Part shown: in pieces, positions 35,435 to 46,559 of the stretch
How positions within the stretch are numbered: position 1 is the stretch's first letter
Layout: every line of letters begins with the position of its first letter
DNA from: Epiperipatus broadwayi
Lineage: Eukaryota; Onychophora; Udeonychophora; Euonychophora; Peripatidae
DNA: 64,000 nucleotides
Direction of reading: 5' to 3'
NCBI GenBank assembly: GCA_028023455.1
Contig: JAQFVV010012405.1
Span: 3,041,149-3,105,148, forward strand
The notes under the pieces: generated by a model
Seen by the model: the letters and a program-made list of their open reading frames with translations, nothing else
Told to the model about the DNA's origin: nothing
Database searches by the model: none
Translations under genes and position numbers: made by a program

Positions 35435-36526
35435 CTATAGCTCTAAAGAATTATTTGCAAAAACAACTATATCATCTGCAAAATCTAAATGACTTAAATA
35501 ATCTCCATTTACTTTCACTTCTTTAGCTTCCCATTTTAATCCATAAAATACTTCTTGCAGCACTGCTGTAAAAAGTTTTGGAGATATGGAGTCACCCTGC
35601 CTTACACCCTTTTCAATGTTGATTTTCCTACTACCATTATGTAATCTAATTGTTGCTGTTGCATGTTTATAAATATTCTTTAAAATATGACAATATCTTG
35701 CATCTACACCTTGATGATCCAATGCTTTAATCACTGAAGAAATTTTTATAGAATCAAATACCTTTTCATAATTTACAAATCCTAAGCATAATGGCAACTC
35801 ATATTCATTTGTCCTTTCTATAACTTCTCTCAATATGTGGATATGATCTACTGTACTAAAACCACTTTTAAATCCAGCCTGTTCTCGTGGTTGGTGGAAA
35901 TCCAATGTTTTCTGTAAATGAATTGTAATTATCTTAGTAAAAATTTTGTATAAAACTGATAAAAGACTGATAGGTCTGTAATTTCTAATATCTTCTTTAT
36001 CACATTTTTTAAATATTAATATTAATACTGCATTCTTCCAATCATCTGGTACATCTTTATCATTTAAACATTTGATATATAACTTTGCTAAAATAAATTC
36101 TATTTTTTCACCTGCTTTTTTTAATATATCAATTATAATTCCATCATTACCTGGAGCCTTCCCTTTCTTCATAAATTTAATTGCATGTCTCACTTCCTCA
36201 TTCAAAATTCTGGGCGATTCGGAAGATATAATAGATATAGGAGGCACTTCTTCTTTATTACTATATAATTCTTGATAGAAGTCTTCTACACATTTCATGA
36301 TGTCATCTCTCTTTTTAGTAATAATGTCATCTTTTTTTCTTATTGCAGATATAAATTTCCTACCAAAATGTTGTTTTACATTCTTTAGACTTTTATTCTC
36401 TTCTACAGCTTTCCTTGCTAGTTCACAATTATACTTTCTTATATCATTTTCAACTCTTTTCTGCACCATTTTACAAAATTCGAGATATTCAATCTTTTTT
36501 AATGCATCATTGTTGTATATCCTCAT
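35435..36526 (-). pseudogene. RTE reverse transcriptase (main open part)
   Basis: This 363-codon frame spans most of the RT. GKAPGNDGIIIDILKKAGE opens the finger region. FKKCDKEDIRNYRPISLLSV is a hallmark of non-LTR RTs. EQAGFKSGFSTVDHI follows. Motif A reads LGFVNYEKVFDSI, with Asn where the first catalytic Asp is expected. GVRQGDSISPKLFTAVL is motif B. DFADDIVVFA retains the FADD catalytic pair. A frameshift near 36535 separates it from the upstream linker, whose ETRAFMKK is readable in another frame. It ends at a TAG where a Gln codon is likely. The enzyme would copy the element RNA at the nick; this copy is dead by both stop codons and the motif A change. Confidence 0.9.
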
Positions 36527-36825
36527 ATTCCTTTTTTCTTCATAAATGCTCTAGTCTCAGTAGAAATTTTATTGGTCAATTGCTGCTTTTTTTTACCAGC
36601 TATCTTTGTTGCAGTTTTTAAAAGTGTATCAGTTATTTTCCTATTAATGTCATTCAAATTTGAATCATGTTCAAAATCAACTAATACTTGAAACCGATTT
36701 GTAAGTTCTAATTTAAATTCATTAGAATGTTTCTGAAGATTAGAAATATCAACTGTAAATATTGTTCTTCTTAATAATTTTTGTCTTTCTAGTTTTGCAT
36801 TAACATGTATCTTACATCTTAGTAA

Positions 36826-37080
36826 TCAATGATCACTTCCTGTGTTAAATTTATTAAGAACATTACAATCTTGAAATATGTATTTGCTGTTAGTCAAAAT
36901 ATAATCCAATTCTGCTGTACCTTCATTTGGATGCTTCCATATCCATTTCCTTTTAACATTTTTCTCAACAAAAGAATTCATAATATAAAGTTTTTCTTTT
37001 TCTGCAAACTCCACAAGTCTATGTCCTCTCTCCTTTCTATTACCATAACCAAAATTACCTACAACATTTTTATCTTTCAT
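36826..37080 (-). pseudogene. RTE endonuclease, C-terminal fragment
   Basis: Eighty-four codons with NFGYGNRKERGHRLVEFA, RKWIWKHP, AELDYILTNSKYIF and NKFNTGSDH, the C-terminal half of the APE-type endonuclease of RTE LINEs, which nicks target DNA to prime reverse transcription. The final SDH carries the conserved catalytic Asp-His pair. The frame stops immediately after it at a TGA where the family normally has Arg, a likely CGA to TGA change. The N-terminal half of the nuclease is absent because of the 5' truncation, so this is not an independent gene. Confidence 0.85.
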
Positions 37081-37090
37081 TTGTTTACCA

Positions 37091-39037
37091 CTAGGATATT
37101 AAATATTTTGTTTTAAGATGATATTTTCACATTCTGTTTAAGATTAAATTTTACACTCTATTGTTTTCAATACTCTTTATTGATATTTTCTGTCATAACA
37201 TTTTCACTGATTAGCACTCTTATTGAGAATTATAAATCATAATATATTTAAATATTAATATAATATATAATTTTGATCTGCACATACTTAAAAAAATCAT
37301 TTATCATGCATTTGCAATTTTTAATAATTATGTTTAATTATTATTATTGGTAAATAAATATATACATATATAAAATTGCAAACGATTTTTTTCTAATTGA
37401 AAAACTTATTATTATTATATTTTGATATTTCAAGTAAATCCAGGTATCTTTTTCAGAAATAACTATAAAAAATTAAATGAATATGAAAATATGAAGATTG
37501 CAAACAAATAATAGTGATATTTGAGCAATTACTTTTTTTGATATATTTATATTTAATGCAGTTGTTTTAAAAAGTCTTTGAAAATTAGTAAGAATAGCTT
37601 ATTACATTGCTCAGCACTGTAAATGCATTAAGCCAAATAAAACTAATAATGTTTTTTATTTTATTTTATGCACTAGATACCTTATAAAACATATATATGC
37701 TTGGATTTTAATTATTAATATAAATTATTAGAGTTAATTGCAGATAAATTCCCTTTCTGATAATATTTAAAGTAGTTTTTTACAATTTGAACATTATTTA
37801 AAAAATCGGGTATATAATAGACTTAAGCCCTGAATAATGCACCTAGGCAAAGCTTGGCTTATATATATATAGATAAGCTTGAAGGACAAGTTAATTCATT
37901 TGTTCTTTAAAATATTTGCTTAAGGGTGAGTGCATATCAATTTATATTAAAACAGCACATGTATTAAGATTGGTTTACTTCTAAGTATATTATAATAAAT
38001 ACTGTGCTGTATAAAAAATAAATATTTATCAAATATATATTTTTGTAAAGTTTGATAATTAGAAATTTAATTTTTTTTTTTTAAATTAATGTTTAGGTAG
38101 GCATATTATATAATATATATCATTATTAATTATTGAAAAAATGTAAATATTTAAGAATTATAAACCATAATGTTTATATTTTTAGATTTATACATTTATG
38201 AAATTTTCATTTTTTGTTTAATATTTTTATTTTGTTTTTCATTTTTTAAAATAGTTATTTCTGAAAATGGCTAGTTAAATTTGGCCAAAACATCAAAGGA
38301 TTATAAGTTTTTTAAAATTAAAATGAAAAGATAATAACTTTTTACTTCTACACTTTTATAAATGTTTATAAGTAGATAAAAAGAATATATGGAATGTAGT
38401 GGAAGATTTTTACAATTAAATAAAAATTTGTCTTTTATATTTATATTCACACTTATATATGGTATCTTACATTATTGTTACTTTTTAATTATATATATTT
38501 ATATTCAGTTTTTAAATATAATCATTTTTAATACTTTACATAAAATATATGTATGAGCTTTATATATGTATAAAAATGTTTTATCTTAATAAATTTAACA
38601 TATGCATATATAACGTTTTTTATTCTTCTATTATACAAATTTTATTTATTATATTTTATCTGCATATATAGATAATTGTAATCTATTCACAAAACATCTA
38701 AGTCCAAAAATATTAATAAGATAATTTACAAGGAAGATTTCCAAAGAATCATTTAAATAGACTTGCAAATAACATCCATCTTCTTATAGTAATTCCAATG
38801 TATTAAATCTGATGAATAGATTGACATTGATATGAAACATGGGTTTTATTTGCAAGTTTGTTTAAATGACTTGTGGATTCTGACTCTTTTGACATGTAAA
38901 TTATTATAATATATACATATTAATATTATAAATAACATTTTTGGGCTTACTTATTCCATGTATAGATTTATATTATCAATGTTATATATTTGATGGGCTA
39001 ATTAAAATCATTACAGTAAATAAGTTTACATACATAT
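37091..39037. other. 1.9 kb AT-rich non-coding stretch
   Basis: Nothing was recognised between the RTE copy and the gypsy element. A/T simple sequence only. Confidence 0.5.
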
Positions 39038-41525
39038 TGTAACAGTCAAAACACGTGTATCTCGTTAACATATTGCAGAATTCGACCACCACACAGAACA
39101 GCAGCACCATCGAGTAGCGAAGCCACCGTTAATACTGAGTTCGAACATAGTTTATCGGTTCCACAATACAATCTACGGAATAACGCCTCTGATGCGACAT
39201 AAGTAAACACCTCTTTAGGCACGGTGGTCAGGGAGATGCACGAGATTCCTGGGTTTTGTTTCCGAGTTGGCCAACAATCAAACGAATATTAATTAATATA
39301 TATAATCGAGGAAATGTCTATAATGGGCATCGAATAAATGAAAACTTAACTACAGACGTATATTTAGAATTATTTATTTACGTATTTAATAAAAGAAAAC
39401 CTTATTAATGTGATTAATCATATTTTAAATTCAAAGTCTCAACAGCTAATTGATAATATTATATATATAAAAATACATTTATTTATATGGAGCATTTATT
39501 TATATGAAGGCGTAATCTAGCTACCTAGGGTTCTCGAGTGAGTATTTCTAATGCGTGCTGTAAGGAATTTATACTTTGCACTGCAAGAGTCATCAGTAAC
39601 GGCGGACATACATTTATTTAATAAAATATTTATTTTACGACAAAGGGCAAACATTTATTTGAGAGTATATGACGAAGATAATGCCGAGGCAGAGTGATAG
39701 AGAGAATAATCAACTAAATAAAAGAACACGTGGTACGCTTTAGAAGGGCGATGTAAAATGGCAGCGCTGAAACTGCAATGCCGTGAATAAGTTATAAGGT
39801 TTCGGGTTGGTCTCTGCCACGACCCGAAGAGGTAAGGTGTCACATGAGCATAACCAGGGACAAGCTGTCCGTGTCGCAATTTGCCAGCTGGCTGCATGAC
39901 GGTCATCAAGCCCTACGGGAACATTATCATGTCCGCTTGTGTAGGACGACTGGGGTTAATTCAACCCTAGAGAATCCGGAGTATTCACGGCGTGGAATGA
40001 GCCATCGGGGCTTCAAAACGTAACACATGTATAATATCTAAAAGATTGTGGTAATATTTAACTAGATTTCAAACTCGGCCCAACATTATCACCGTTGACT
40101 GAAAGAAAATTGGTGACTCTCAAAGAAATGAAATTTACATAATTATTCATTAACATTTAATAATAAAAAAATATCTAAAAAGGGAATTATTACAGCGAGT
40201 ATGCCAGCTATTACGGAGGAGTAGACCCTGCATTACAATAACTGATTCTTTGAATGCGTGTCGATTTATATGAAATTTAAGTTATTTATAAAGCAAATAT
40301 TAATGACAATTCGACACGCATTCACTGTTCAAGCGATTATGGATCTAGCATTAAAACTAAAACAATTGTGAGAAGGTAATATTTCAATGATAATTATAAA
40401 TAAATGTAGATTTGAGAAATACACACCTAAGAAGGATAGAAGGGGGGGTAAGCTAAATTATGCGAGAAATTTACAAATTACATTAATTCTCAAATTTTAG
40501 TTTCACAAGATTACAATTTAAACATTTAGAAGTTATACAAATAATAGGAGATGAGCTATAGCTTATTATTACTAGAGTACTCTATAATTTGGAATACACA
40601 CACAGGTACCTGTTTTATAAGATGTTTTCGTCCATTGGTTTAATAGCAGATTGTTCATAATTAAAAGTTTTCTTTCTTGTCCTGGGCATGCTGTTTTATT
40701 GATTTTTAACAGCAGTGGCTTTCTTGTTTATTTCAGGCAGCAGATCATTTTGGTGTTTTTACGATGGGCAAGGTGAAGCTCGGCATATAGTGGGCCATCT
40801 CCCGGTGGAGAATAATTTCAGTGCTTACTCGGTCATACCTTGCAGTATTAATTTATTTAAGATATTTTAGACGCTCCACTCGAGAGCAAAGCTAAAATTC
40901 AAGTGCAAGTCTCCAGCAAGTTTAAGATGGCCTCCTTTTTTTTATCTTGATCTTTTAAATTTTCTGTTCAGATATTTTTAGGTTTTATTTATCTTGCCCT
41001 CAGGATAATCAATGCTCTGCTGGTTTTAATTAGAAAGAAATTTGCTGTGCTATTGTTTGTTTTTCTTTACATTCGTTAATTACATTCTTTTGGAATTTTG
41101 CTATAATTAATTTATTATCTGTCACTGACTGATGCTTTTAAATTTTCAAAGACAAAAGGGAATAAAATTATTTTAACTTTAATTAATTATTGCATCAGAT
41201 TTTGTTAGAATTATTATTTAACGAAATTTAAACTAAGCAACAAATACGAACTTTATAAAATTCAAAATAAATGATTAATATTACACAAAATTTATTTAGC
41301 TAAAAGAATCTAAATTATATTATTTTATCCGTATTTATTGCCTTTAATTTGAGATCGAAATGTGTGCGTGTTTATGTTGAATTCTACATATATTAATACA
41401 TTTTTAATATTGTTACACACACAATTCGATACCAAAAAGTTTAAATTTGGGTGGGATAGACCGGTCAGTGAGAGACGACAGAAAAAGGTGAAACTTGAGA
41501 TTCGAATACGAATCTCACTGTTTCA
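39038..41525 (-). repeat. 3' LTR of the gypsy element
   Basis: It begins TGTAACAGTCAAAACACG and ends CACTGTTTCA on the plus strand, i.e. TG..CA in element sense. At 2488 bp it is several times longer than most gypsy LTRs. It carries a G-tract near 40441. The open frames inside it (39655-39909, 41362-41553) are incidental. The 9-bp stem hairpin near its end is listed separately. Confidence 0.95.
41496..41517 (-). other. LTR-terminal hairpin (3' LTR)
   Basis: TGAGATTCG-AATA-CGAATCTCA is a 9-bp perfect stem, 8 bases from the LTR edge. Flanking TGAAAC and GTTTCA extend the pairing to the terminal base with a small bulge. The identical hairpin lies at 49019-49040 in the 5' LTR. Confidence 0.85.
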
Positions 41526-41534
41526 TTTCCCCGT
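41526..41534 (-). other. Polypurine tract of the gypsy element
   Basis: In element sense CGGGGAAA directly abuts the 3' LTR start TGAAACAG. A G/A run in this position is the expected primer for plus-strand DNA synthesis. Confidence 0.75.
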
Positions 41535-41982
41535 ACTTCCCGTGAACAATTAAGGAAGAACTAAGGAGGCATGAAAGAGGAAAAAAAAATTTACATTACA
41601 TAATTGAAAGACGAAAAGAAAAAAATTTTTATTGTTTTTACAGATATTGAAATAGAGAAAGCAGAGATTTCATGAAGTAACGAACAATTTCTATACCCGG
41701 ATCTAGAATTTAAACTTTAATTTTAAAATGACCTAATTTGGCTGTGTCTGGTTAGCAATCATGATAATACAATTAGTTAAACTGATTATAGATATAAAAA
41801 AAATTCTTAGACTAATATTAATTAACATAATATATATAAAAATTTTAAGAATAATAATAATTAAATATACATAACAAAATTTCTATATAAAGCCCAATAT
41901 AATTTCCATTCCAACAATATTTATTAAGTTCGTTTTACTAAATTTTATACACGGAATGGCCATCCGAAATGCTCCAATATTG

Positions 41983-42731
41983 TTATAACCCCGGGTCAGG
42001 TGGATAATATTTACACGGTTTGAGATTACGGGCATTGTATGTCCCTTTTATGGTATCTCCATCTTTTAATAAATATGCATTTGGGCCACATGTGCGATCA
42101 ATTATAAAGGGTCCCCGGTACAAAGGAAAGAACTTTTTATATACTCTTTTATCCCGGTTACTTTGTTGAGAGTTCCGTACCCAAACATAGTTCCCAACCT
42201 GGAAATGTTGGCTTCTCCGATCTGCTCGTAATTTCCGTCCTGCCCTTTCTGTAAGGTGGCGGTGTGCCTTGCGTCTGTCAGCTTCAATATTGATTTCACG
42301 TTCATCCATGGGTAATGGCGTCTTGATCAGTACTGAGTCCGCTTTACCAAAATGCAAACATGTCGGTGTCATACCAGTGGCCTCATTGATGGTTCCATTG
42401 ATATATTGAAAAATCTTTTCAGTTTGATTTACCCAGCTTCTGTGATTTTGGTGAACATGGGTCCTAAATAGTCGGTTTATTTCCCTCATAACCCGTTCAC
42501 ATGGGTTAGACTGAGGATTTCGAATTGAGGTCAGAATATGTTTAACGTTCTGCTGCCTCAACCAAGTCTTCCATTCTTGAGATGTAAAGGCCGATCTGTG
42601 GTCCGAGAGGATGGTGATCGGTTTTCCAATTTTGACAAACTGACACTTTTGTAGCACTCGAATTATGCAACGGGAATCTGCTCGCATCACAGGATAGGCC
42701 CAAGCATATTTTGAGAATAGATCATAAGTTA
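41983..42731 (-). pseudogene. Gypsy integrase, catalytic core end and C-terminal module
   Basis: Downstream of the frameshift, this frame supplies LFSKYAWAYPV, then ITILSDHRSAFTS with the second catalytic Asp, then NPQSNPCERVMREINRLF with the catalytic Glu. A GPY/F-type C-terminal module follows (PLYRGPFIIDR..GPNAYLLKD), ending KPCKYYPPDPGL and a stop. Integrase inserts the cDNA; the GPY/F module contributes to multimerisation and targeting. The first catalytic Asp is encoded in the other frame upstream, so no complete integrase can be made from this copy. There is no recognisable ATG start. Confidence 0.9.
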
Positions 42732-44246
42732 CAAGTAAGTACCGGAATGGTAGGATGGCAATGGGCCATAGTGATCGATCGCAAGTATTTCATTTGGGGC
42801 GGACGGAATGATAGAGGCACCTACTCCACTAAAGTTTCTATTTGGTGGTTTATCTCTTGCACAAATAGCACATTTCTTGAGAGTATCCATCACATCTTCA
42901 TATAGCTTTGGCCAGTGAAATTGTCGTCTTATAGCTTCTTCAGTTTTTCTAGGGCCATAGTGCCCTACTAAACCATGCATATACATGATGAGACGGTTTC
43001 TGAGGTCAGGTGGTACCAAGATTTTCCAGTAAATTTTATCTCCCACAATCTGCTGCTGCAGCAACCCATTTCTTATCCGGTATAGCTTCTTTCCTCGAGG
43101 TGTTGAGCAGCCTTGTATTGGATTTCCTTGCTGTTGTACAATTTGGATAAGCTTCTTATATAGCGGCTGCTGCTCCTGCCAATGTTGAAGGTTCCTTAAC
43201 TTGTGTTCCATCTCCTGGTCCAGTACCGTTGCTGCAATTACCAATGGCTGATCACTTATTATGGGGTTGTGTGGCTCCAGTTCTATAGGATGTCGACTTA
43301 ATATATCGGCCACTGTATTTTCAGGCCCAGGGCAGTAGACGACTTTATAATGAAATCTTTGAAGTGAAAGACTCCATCTGATAAGGCGCTCATTGTTCAG
43401 GTAACTTTTATTTAGGAATTCGAGACACCGGTGGTCAGTAATGATAATCACTTCTGAACCCAGCAACATCTGCTTGAACTTATTGCATGACCACATGATT
43501 GCTAGTGTCTCTTGTTCCGTCACGGTGTAGTTCTTTTCGGCTGCTTTCAGAGTACGGCTGCTAAAATATAGTATTTGGTGTTGGCCTTCTGGGTTGACTT
43601 GAAATAAAACCACCCCCAATCCCTTTTGACTACTATCAGTCTGCAAATAAAAGGGACGGGTAAAATCTGGGTAGTGTAACATCACCGTCTCTAAAAATCT
43701 TCTCTTTACTCGACTGAAGTCTTCTTCATGGGTCTTCGTCCATTCCCATCGGTGGTGAGGTCTTATCAATTCCACTAGTGATGATGTAACTTTGGCAAAA
43801 TGGGGGTAAAACTTGTGATAGTAATTGCAAAGGCCCAGAAATGATCGAACTTGTTTTCGGTTCATGGGCCTAGGGAAATTTTCAATAGCTGCGATCTTGT
43901 CAGGGTGAGCCCTAATTCCTTGACCATTTACAATATGGCCTAAAAAGGAAATTTCCCTCAATGCGAAAAAACTTTTTTTTAAATTAACAGTTATATTTTT
44001 CTGGGTGCATTCATCGAAAAATTGTTTTAAATCCTCCAGATGTTCTGCAATGTCTCTAGACGCAACGACTACATCGTCTACATAACATACCAATTTTTTT
44101 TTAAAACTTTCTGACAATACTTGGTCCAAACACCTCATGAGGCCAGCCCCGCTATTTATCAACCCAAACGGTACTCTCTTAAACATGTGGGTTTGCCCAT
44201 TGTATTTGAACGCGGTATATTTTCGATCCTGGGGTTGGAGAGCCAT
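42729..44246 (-). pseudogene. Gypsy pol: RT catalytic part, RNase H, integrase N-terminus
   Basis: This 505-codon frame starts right after the internal RT stop; its ATG is incidental. RT: FKRVPFGLINSGAGLMRCLD, then CYVDDVVVA (catalytic YVDD), then ISFLGHIVN and FLGLCNYYHKF. RNase H: LQTDSSQKGLGVVLFQ, VTEQETLAIMW, IITDHRCLEFL and ENTVADILSRHP, giving the D-E-D-D set. Integrase N-terminus: MHGLVGHYGPRKT and CAICARDK form the HHCC zinc-binding site, and ILAIDHYGPLP has the first catalytic Asp. It ends at 42729 in a TAA created by loss of one base (near 42728-42735); the next frame continues the protein. No other lesions are visible in this stretch. Confidence 0.93.
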
Positions 44247-44675
44247 TTACCAGTAACTGGCAGTTAGGTCAAGGGTGGAGAAAATATTCTTAGCAGTCAA
44301 CTTGATGAATGTTTCTTGGATGAATGGTGGGATGTCCCGCTCAGGTATAGTAATGTTGTTTAATGTCCTAGCATCGAGACACAATCGTATGGTTCCATCT
44401 TTCTTTTTGATTATGACTAACGGATTATTATAGGGTGATGACCCCTTTTCAATTACACCCCAGTCAATCATCTGCTTAATTTGAGCATTCACTTCTTCTT
44501 GATACTGAAATGGGATAGGGTATGTGCGGGTCTGGAAATGCGTCTCTTCTTTTACTCGTATCCGATGGACGTAATCACTAATTTCACCTGGGACCTGAGA
44601 AAATATGGTACGATTTTCCGTAAGTAATTTTTGTAACTGGAATTGGTCCTTTACCTTGTCTAATGATGATCCCAT
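44247..44675 (-). pseudogene. Gypsy pol: N-terminal part of reverse transcriptase
   Basis: One hundred and forty-two codons in the same frame as both gag-protease and the following pol frame. YPIPFQYQEEVNAQIKQM, WGVIEKGSSPYNNPLVIIKK, IRLCLDARTLNNITIP and IFSTLDLTASYW are the RT fingers and motif A (LDL, catalytic Asp present). The frame stops at TAA (44247-44249) where the family has Gln, most simply a CAA to TAA change, so it is probably damage rather than programmed. The next frame resumes at once. Confidence 0.92.
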
Positions 44676-44681
44676 AATTTT

Positions 44682-45938
44682 TTATTGGATATCCTCATCA
44701 GGAATGGCCTCCAGACATCTTAATTGGATTTCTTCAGTTTGTTTTATTGTATCAAAACTAACCTGCTCTTGCTGGAAAGTTAGTATCTTTTTTTTATAGT
44801 CCAGGATACATTCATGCTGGGTTAAGAAGTCGGACCCAATTATCACGTCCTGAATTAGTCCTCTGATCACTAAGAAGGCGTGTCCTGCAGTGGCTTCTCC
44901 TATTGATATTTCCAACCAGACTTGATAGTTTTCAGTTCTGGTTGTCCTCCCATCAGCCAGCTTCATTTGGATTGGGCGAGCGGGAAGCCTGGGTATGAGT
45001 CCATGTTTTTCGTAATTTGTTAACCACTCTCTAGAAACACAGGAAATCTGGCTACCTGTGTCAAGAAGAATTTGTGCAACTGAGGCCCCAATACTTGTAT
45101 TAATCATTGGACAAGGGCCAATCTGAAGTCCCCAAGTGGGATCCTCTTCCTGGATGACCGACGTTAGGTTAGTCATCTCCACTACTTTCAGCTGCTGGCA
45201 AGATGAATGCTGGTACTGGTAATCTTTTACTGACGTCCTGCTTGATCGAGTTGCCATTTGGTTTCTGTTATTCTCATTATGATTGCTAGTAGTCGCTGAT
45301 TGCTGTTGTCTGGTCTCCTGCTTCCATTCATGACCTACTAGACTTTCAGACCAATGGCTGTCATCTAAAACCGCAAGAAATTCTCCCATCTGTACCATGT
45401 CTTTGATACCACTTATGATCATCAGCTTTTGAGTAGTTACTGGCATATTTTGTTGAATTGTTCCAATGATCTGTCTATCTGCCAATGCGAACGTCATGAG
45501 AGATTTAAATCGGTTTGCTTGGCGGAGGAAAAACTGAGCATGCGTTTCTCGGGGTACTGCTCCGTATTTTTCATGACAGAGCGTGTTGTATATATCAATT
45601 TGATGCTTGTCGCTCCAATATTGTTTCATTAATGCATCTGTGTACTTCTCTATAGTTTTAGGTTTCCATTTCACCAGATCCCACCAGTCTTTGGCATAGC
45701 CCTGTAAATGGTAACTGGCAATAGCTATCTGTTCACCTGCTTCTGCCTTATGCACTTGAAAGAAACTTTGTAAGCTCTCTAAGTGGGCTTGAGGATTTTC
45801 TCCTGTCCCTCCTCTAAAGATTTTTATCTGAATAATCTTTCCTAAATAGCTTTGAGGTCTAACATCCTTTGTCCTTATATTTTCCCCCTCTTTATTGACT
45901 TGGGTTATTCTATCTTCTTTTGCTATCATTTCTTGCAT
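44682..45938 (-). CDS. Gypsy Gag-protease polyprotein
   Basis: The ATG at 45936-45938 opens 418 codons. The Gag domain (about residues 35-200) shows IKIFRGGTGENPQAHLESLQ, SYHLQGYAKDWW and HAQFFLRQANRFK, typical of the retrotransposon gag fold. No CCHC zinc knuckle is visible. A Gln/Asn/Ser-rich linker follows (about 200-260). The aspartic protease (about 285-400) has ILLDTGSQISCVSREWL with the active-site DTG, and VIIGSDFLTQHECILDY. It ends Gln-TAA; two codons later ATG begins the RT segment in the same frame. The stop could be damage or a readthrough boundary controlling Gag:Pol ratio. The sequence cannot decide this. Confidence 0.92.
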   Translation of the reverse strand: MQEMIAKEDRITQVNKEGENIRTKDVRPQSYLGKIIQIKIFRGGTGENPQAHLESLQSFFQVHKAEAGEQIAIASYHLQGYAKDWWDLVKWKPKTIEKYTDALMKQYWSDKHQIDIYNTLCHEKYGAVPRETHAQFFLRQANRFKSLMTFALADRQIIGTIQQNMPVTTQKLMIISGIKDMVQMGEFLAVLDDSHWSESLVGHEWKQETRQQQSATTSNHNENNRNQMATRSSRTSVKDYQYQHSSCQQLKVVEMTNLTSVIQEEDPTWGLQIGPCPMINTSIGASVAQILLDTGSQISCVSREWLTNYEKHGLIPRLPARPIQMKLADGRTTRTENYQVWLEISIGEATAGHAFLVIRGLIQDVIIGSDFLTQHECILDYKKKILTFQQEQVSFDTIKQTEEIQLRCLEAIPDEDIQ

Positions 45939-46559
45939 ACTCTGATTATTTCCTCGATTTTCTTATCCATTTATTTATTTATTTTTCACTAGTAGCATTT
46001 AACTATCCCCCACCGGTATCTTGGCCCTATAATACTCTTTCATTGCCCTATCTCTATTCTACATTGCTGCCCTAATATACTTAACATATATATTATAACT
46101 AACTATTAGTAACGCGTATAAGCCACTGCTGTCTATGATATATATATTTTTACCTTAAGTAAATTTTATTGTTAAACATAATACGCTTCTGCTGTCTCAT
46201 TTAGCTACTGATTATTATTATTACTATATAAATATATTTTTCTCGACATATATATATAAAAGATATTTCATTAGATCTGAGTATATCGTTACTTCTTAAA
46301 TTACACACACATCCCTGCTTTCCTTAAATTTGTTATTACGCCTGCCGTCCTTTCACTCACTCGACCCACATTATTTCACTCGATTTATTTTTTTTTCATT
46401 ATTTTTATCAAAACAAAATCGTATATATATAAAATAATTAGCCAACTCGGCAACGAACACTAAAGAAATTTATCTGCGTTATTTTTGCTCAGGGTATCTA
46501 TGGGTTTTATGCTCGAAGCCTCACGTTATTGGCGCCAAACGCTAAAAAAAAATTAACTA
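45939..46559 (-). other. Gypsy 5' leader
   Basis: About 620 non-coding bases between the 5' LTR and gag, with A/T-rich and (TA)n segments. The primer site lies 22 bases inside the LTR edge. Confidence 0.7.
46520..46537 (-). other. Primer binding site, tRNA-Lys-like
   Basis: In element sense TGGCGCCAATAACGTGAG resembles the complement of a metazoan tRNA-Lys 3' end (TGGCGCCCAACGTGGG) with a few differences. The 22-base offset from the LTR is larger than usual, so the assignment is probable rather than certain. Confidence 0.55.

Larger units (their letters stand above)
34712..37090 (-). mobile_element. RTE-clade LINE, 5'-truncated and inactivated
   Basis: Read on the minus strand, this is a non-LTR retrotransposon missing its 5' part. 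It starts inside the apurinic-like endonuclease domain, continues through the reverse transcriptase and a C-terminal region, and ends near 34712 at CTGCAGTGGATTGATAATGG then TTGATGATGA, a short (TGA)-like tail typical of RTE 3' ends. The C-terminal part after the last stop contains AGHIARRDDNRW, also characteristic of RTE proteins. Lesions are a TGA at 36826-36828, a frameshift near 36535, a TAG at 35435-35437 and a TAA at 34961-34963. The RT motif A aspartate is also replaced. Target-primed reverse transcription explains the 5' truncation. Confidence 0.9.

Noticed and set aside
41526-41982. env gene downstream of gypsy integrase
   Set aside because: Only about 460 A/T-rich bases with no open frame before the 3' LTR.
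42102-42305. Minus-strand 67-codon frame within integrase
   Set aside because: Alternative-frame shadow of the integrase C-terminal part.
45429-45632. Plus-strand 67-codon frame
   Set aside because: Antisense shadow of gag.
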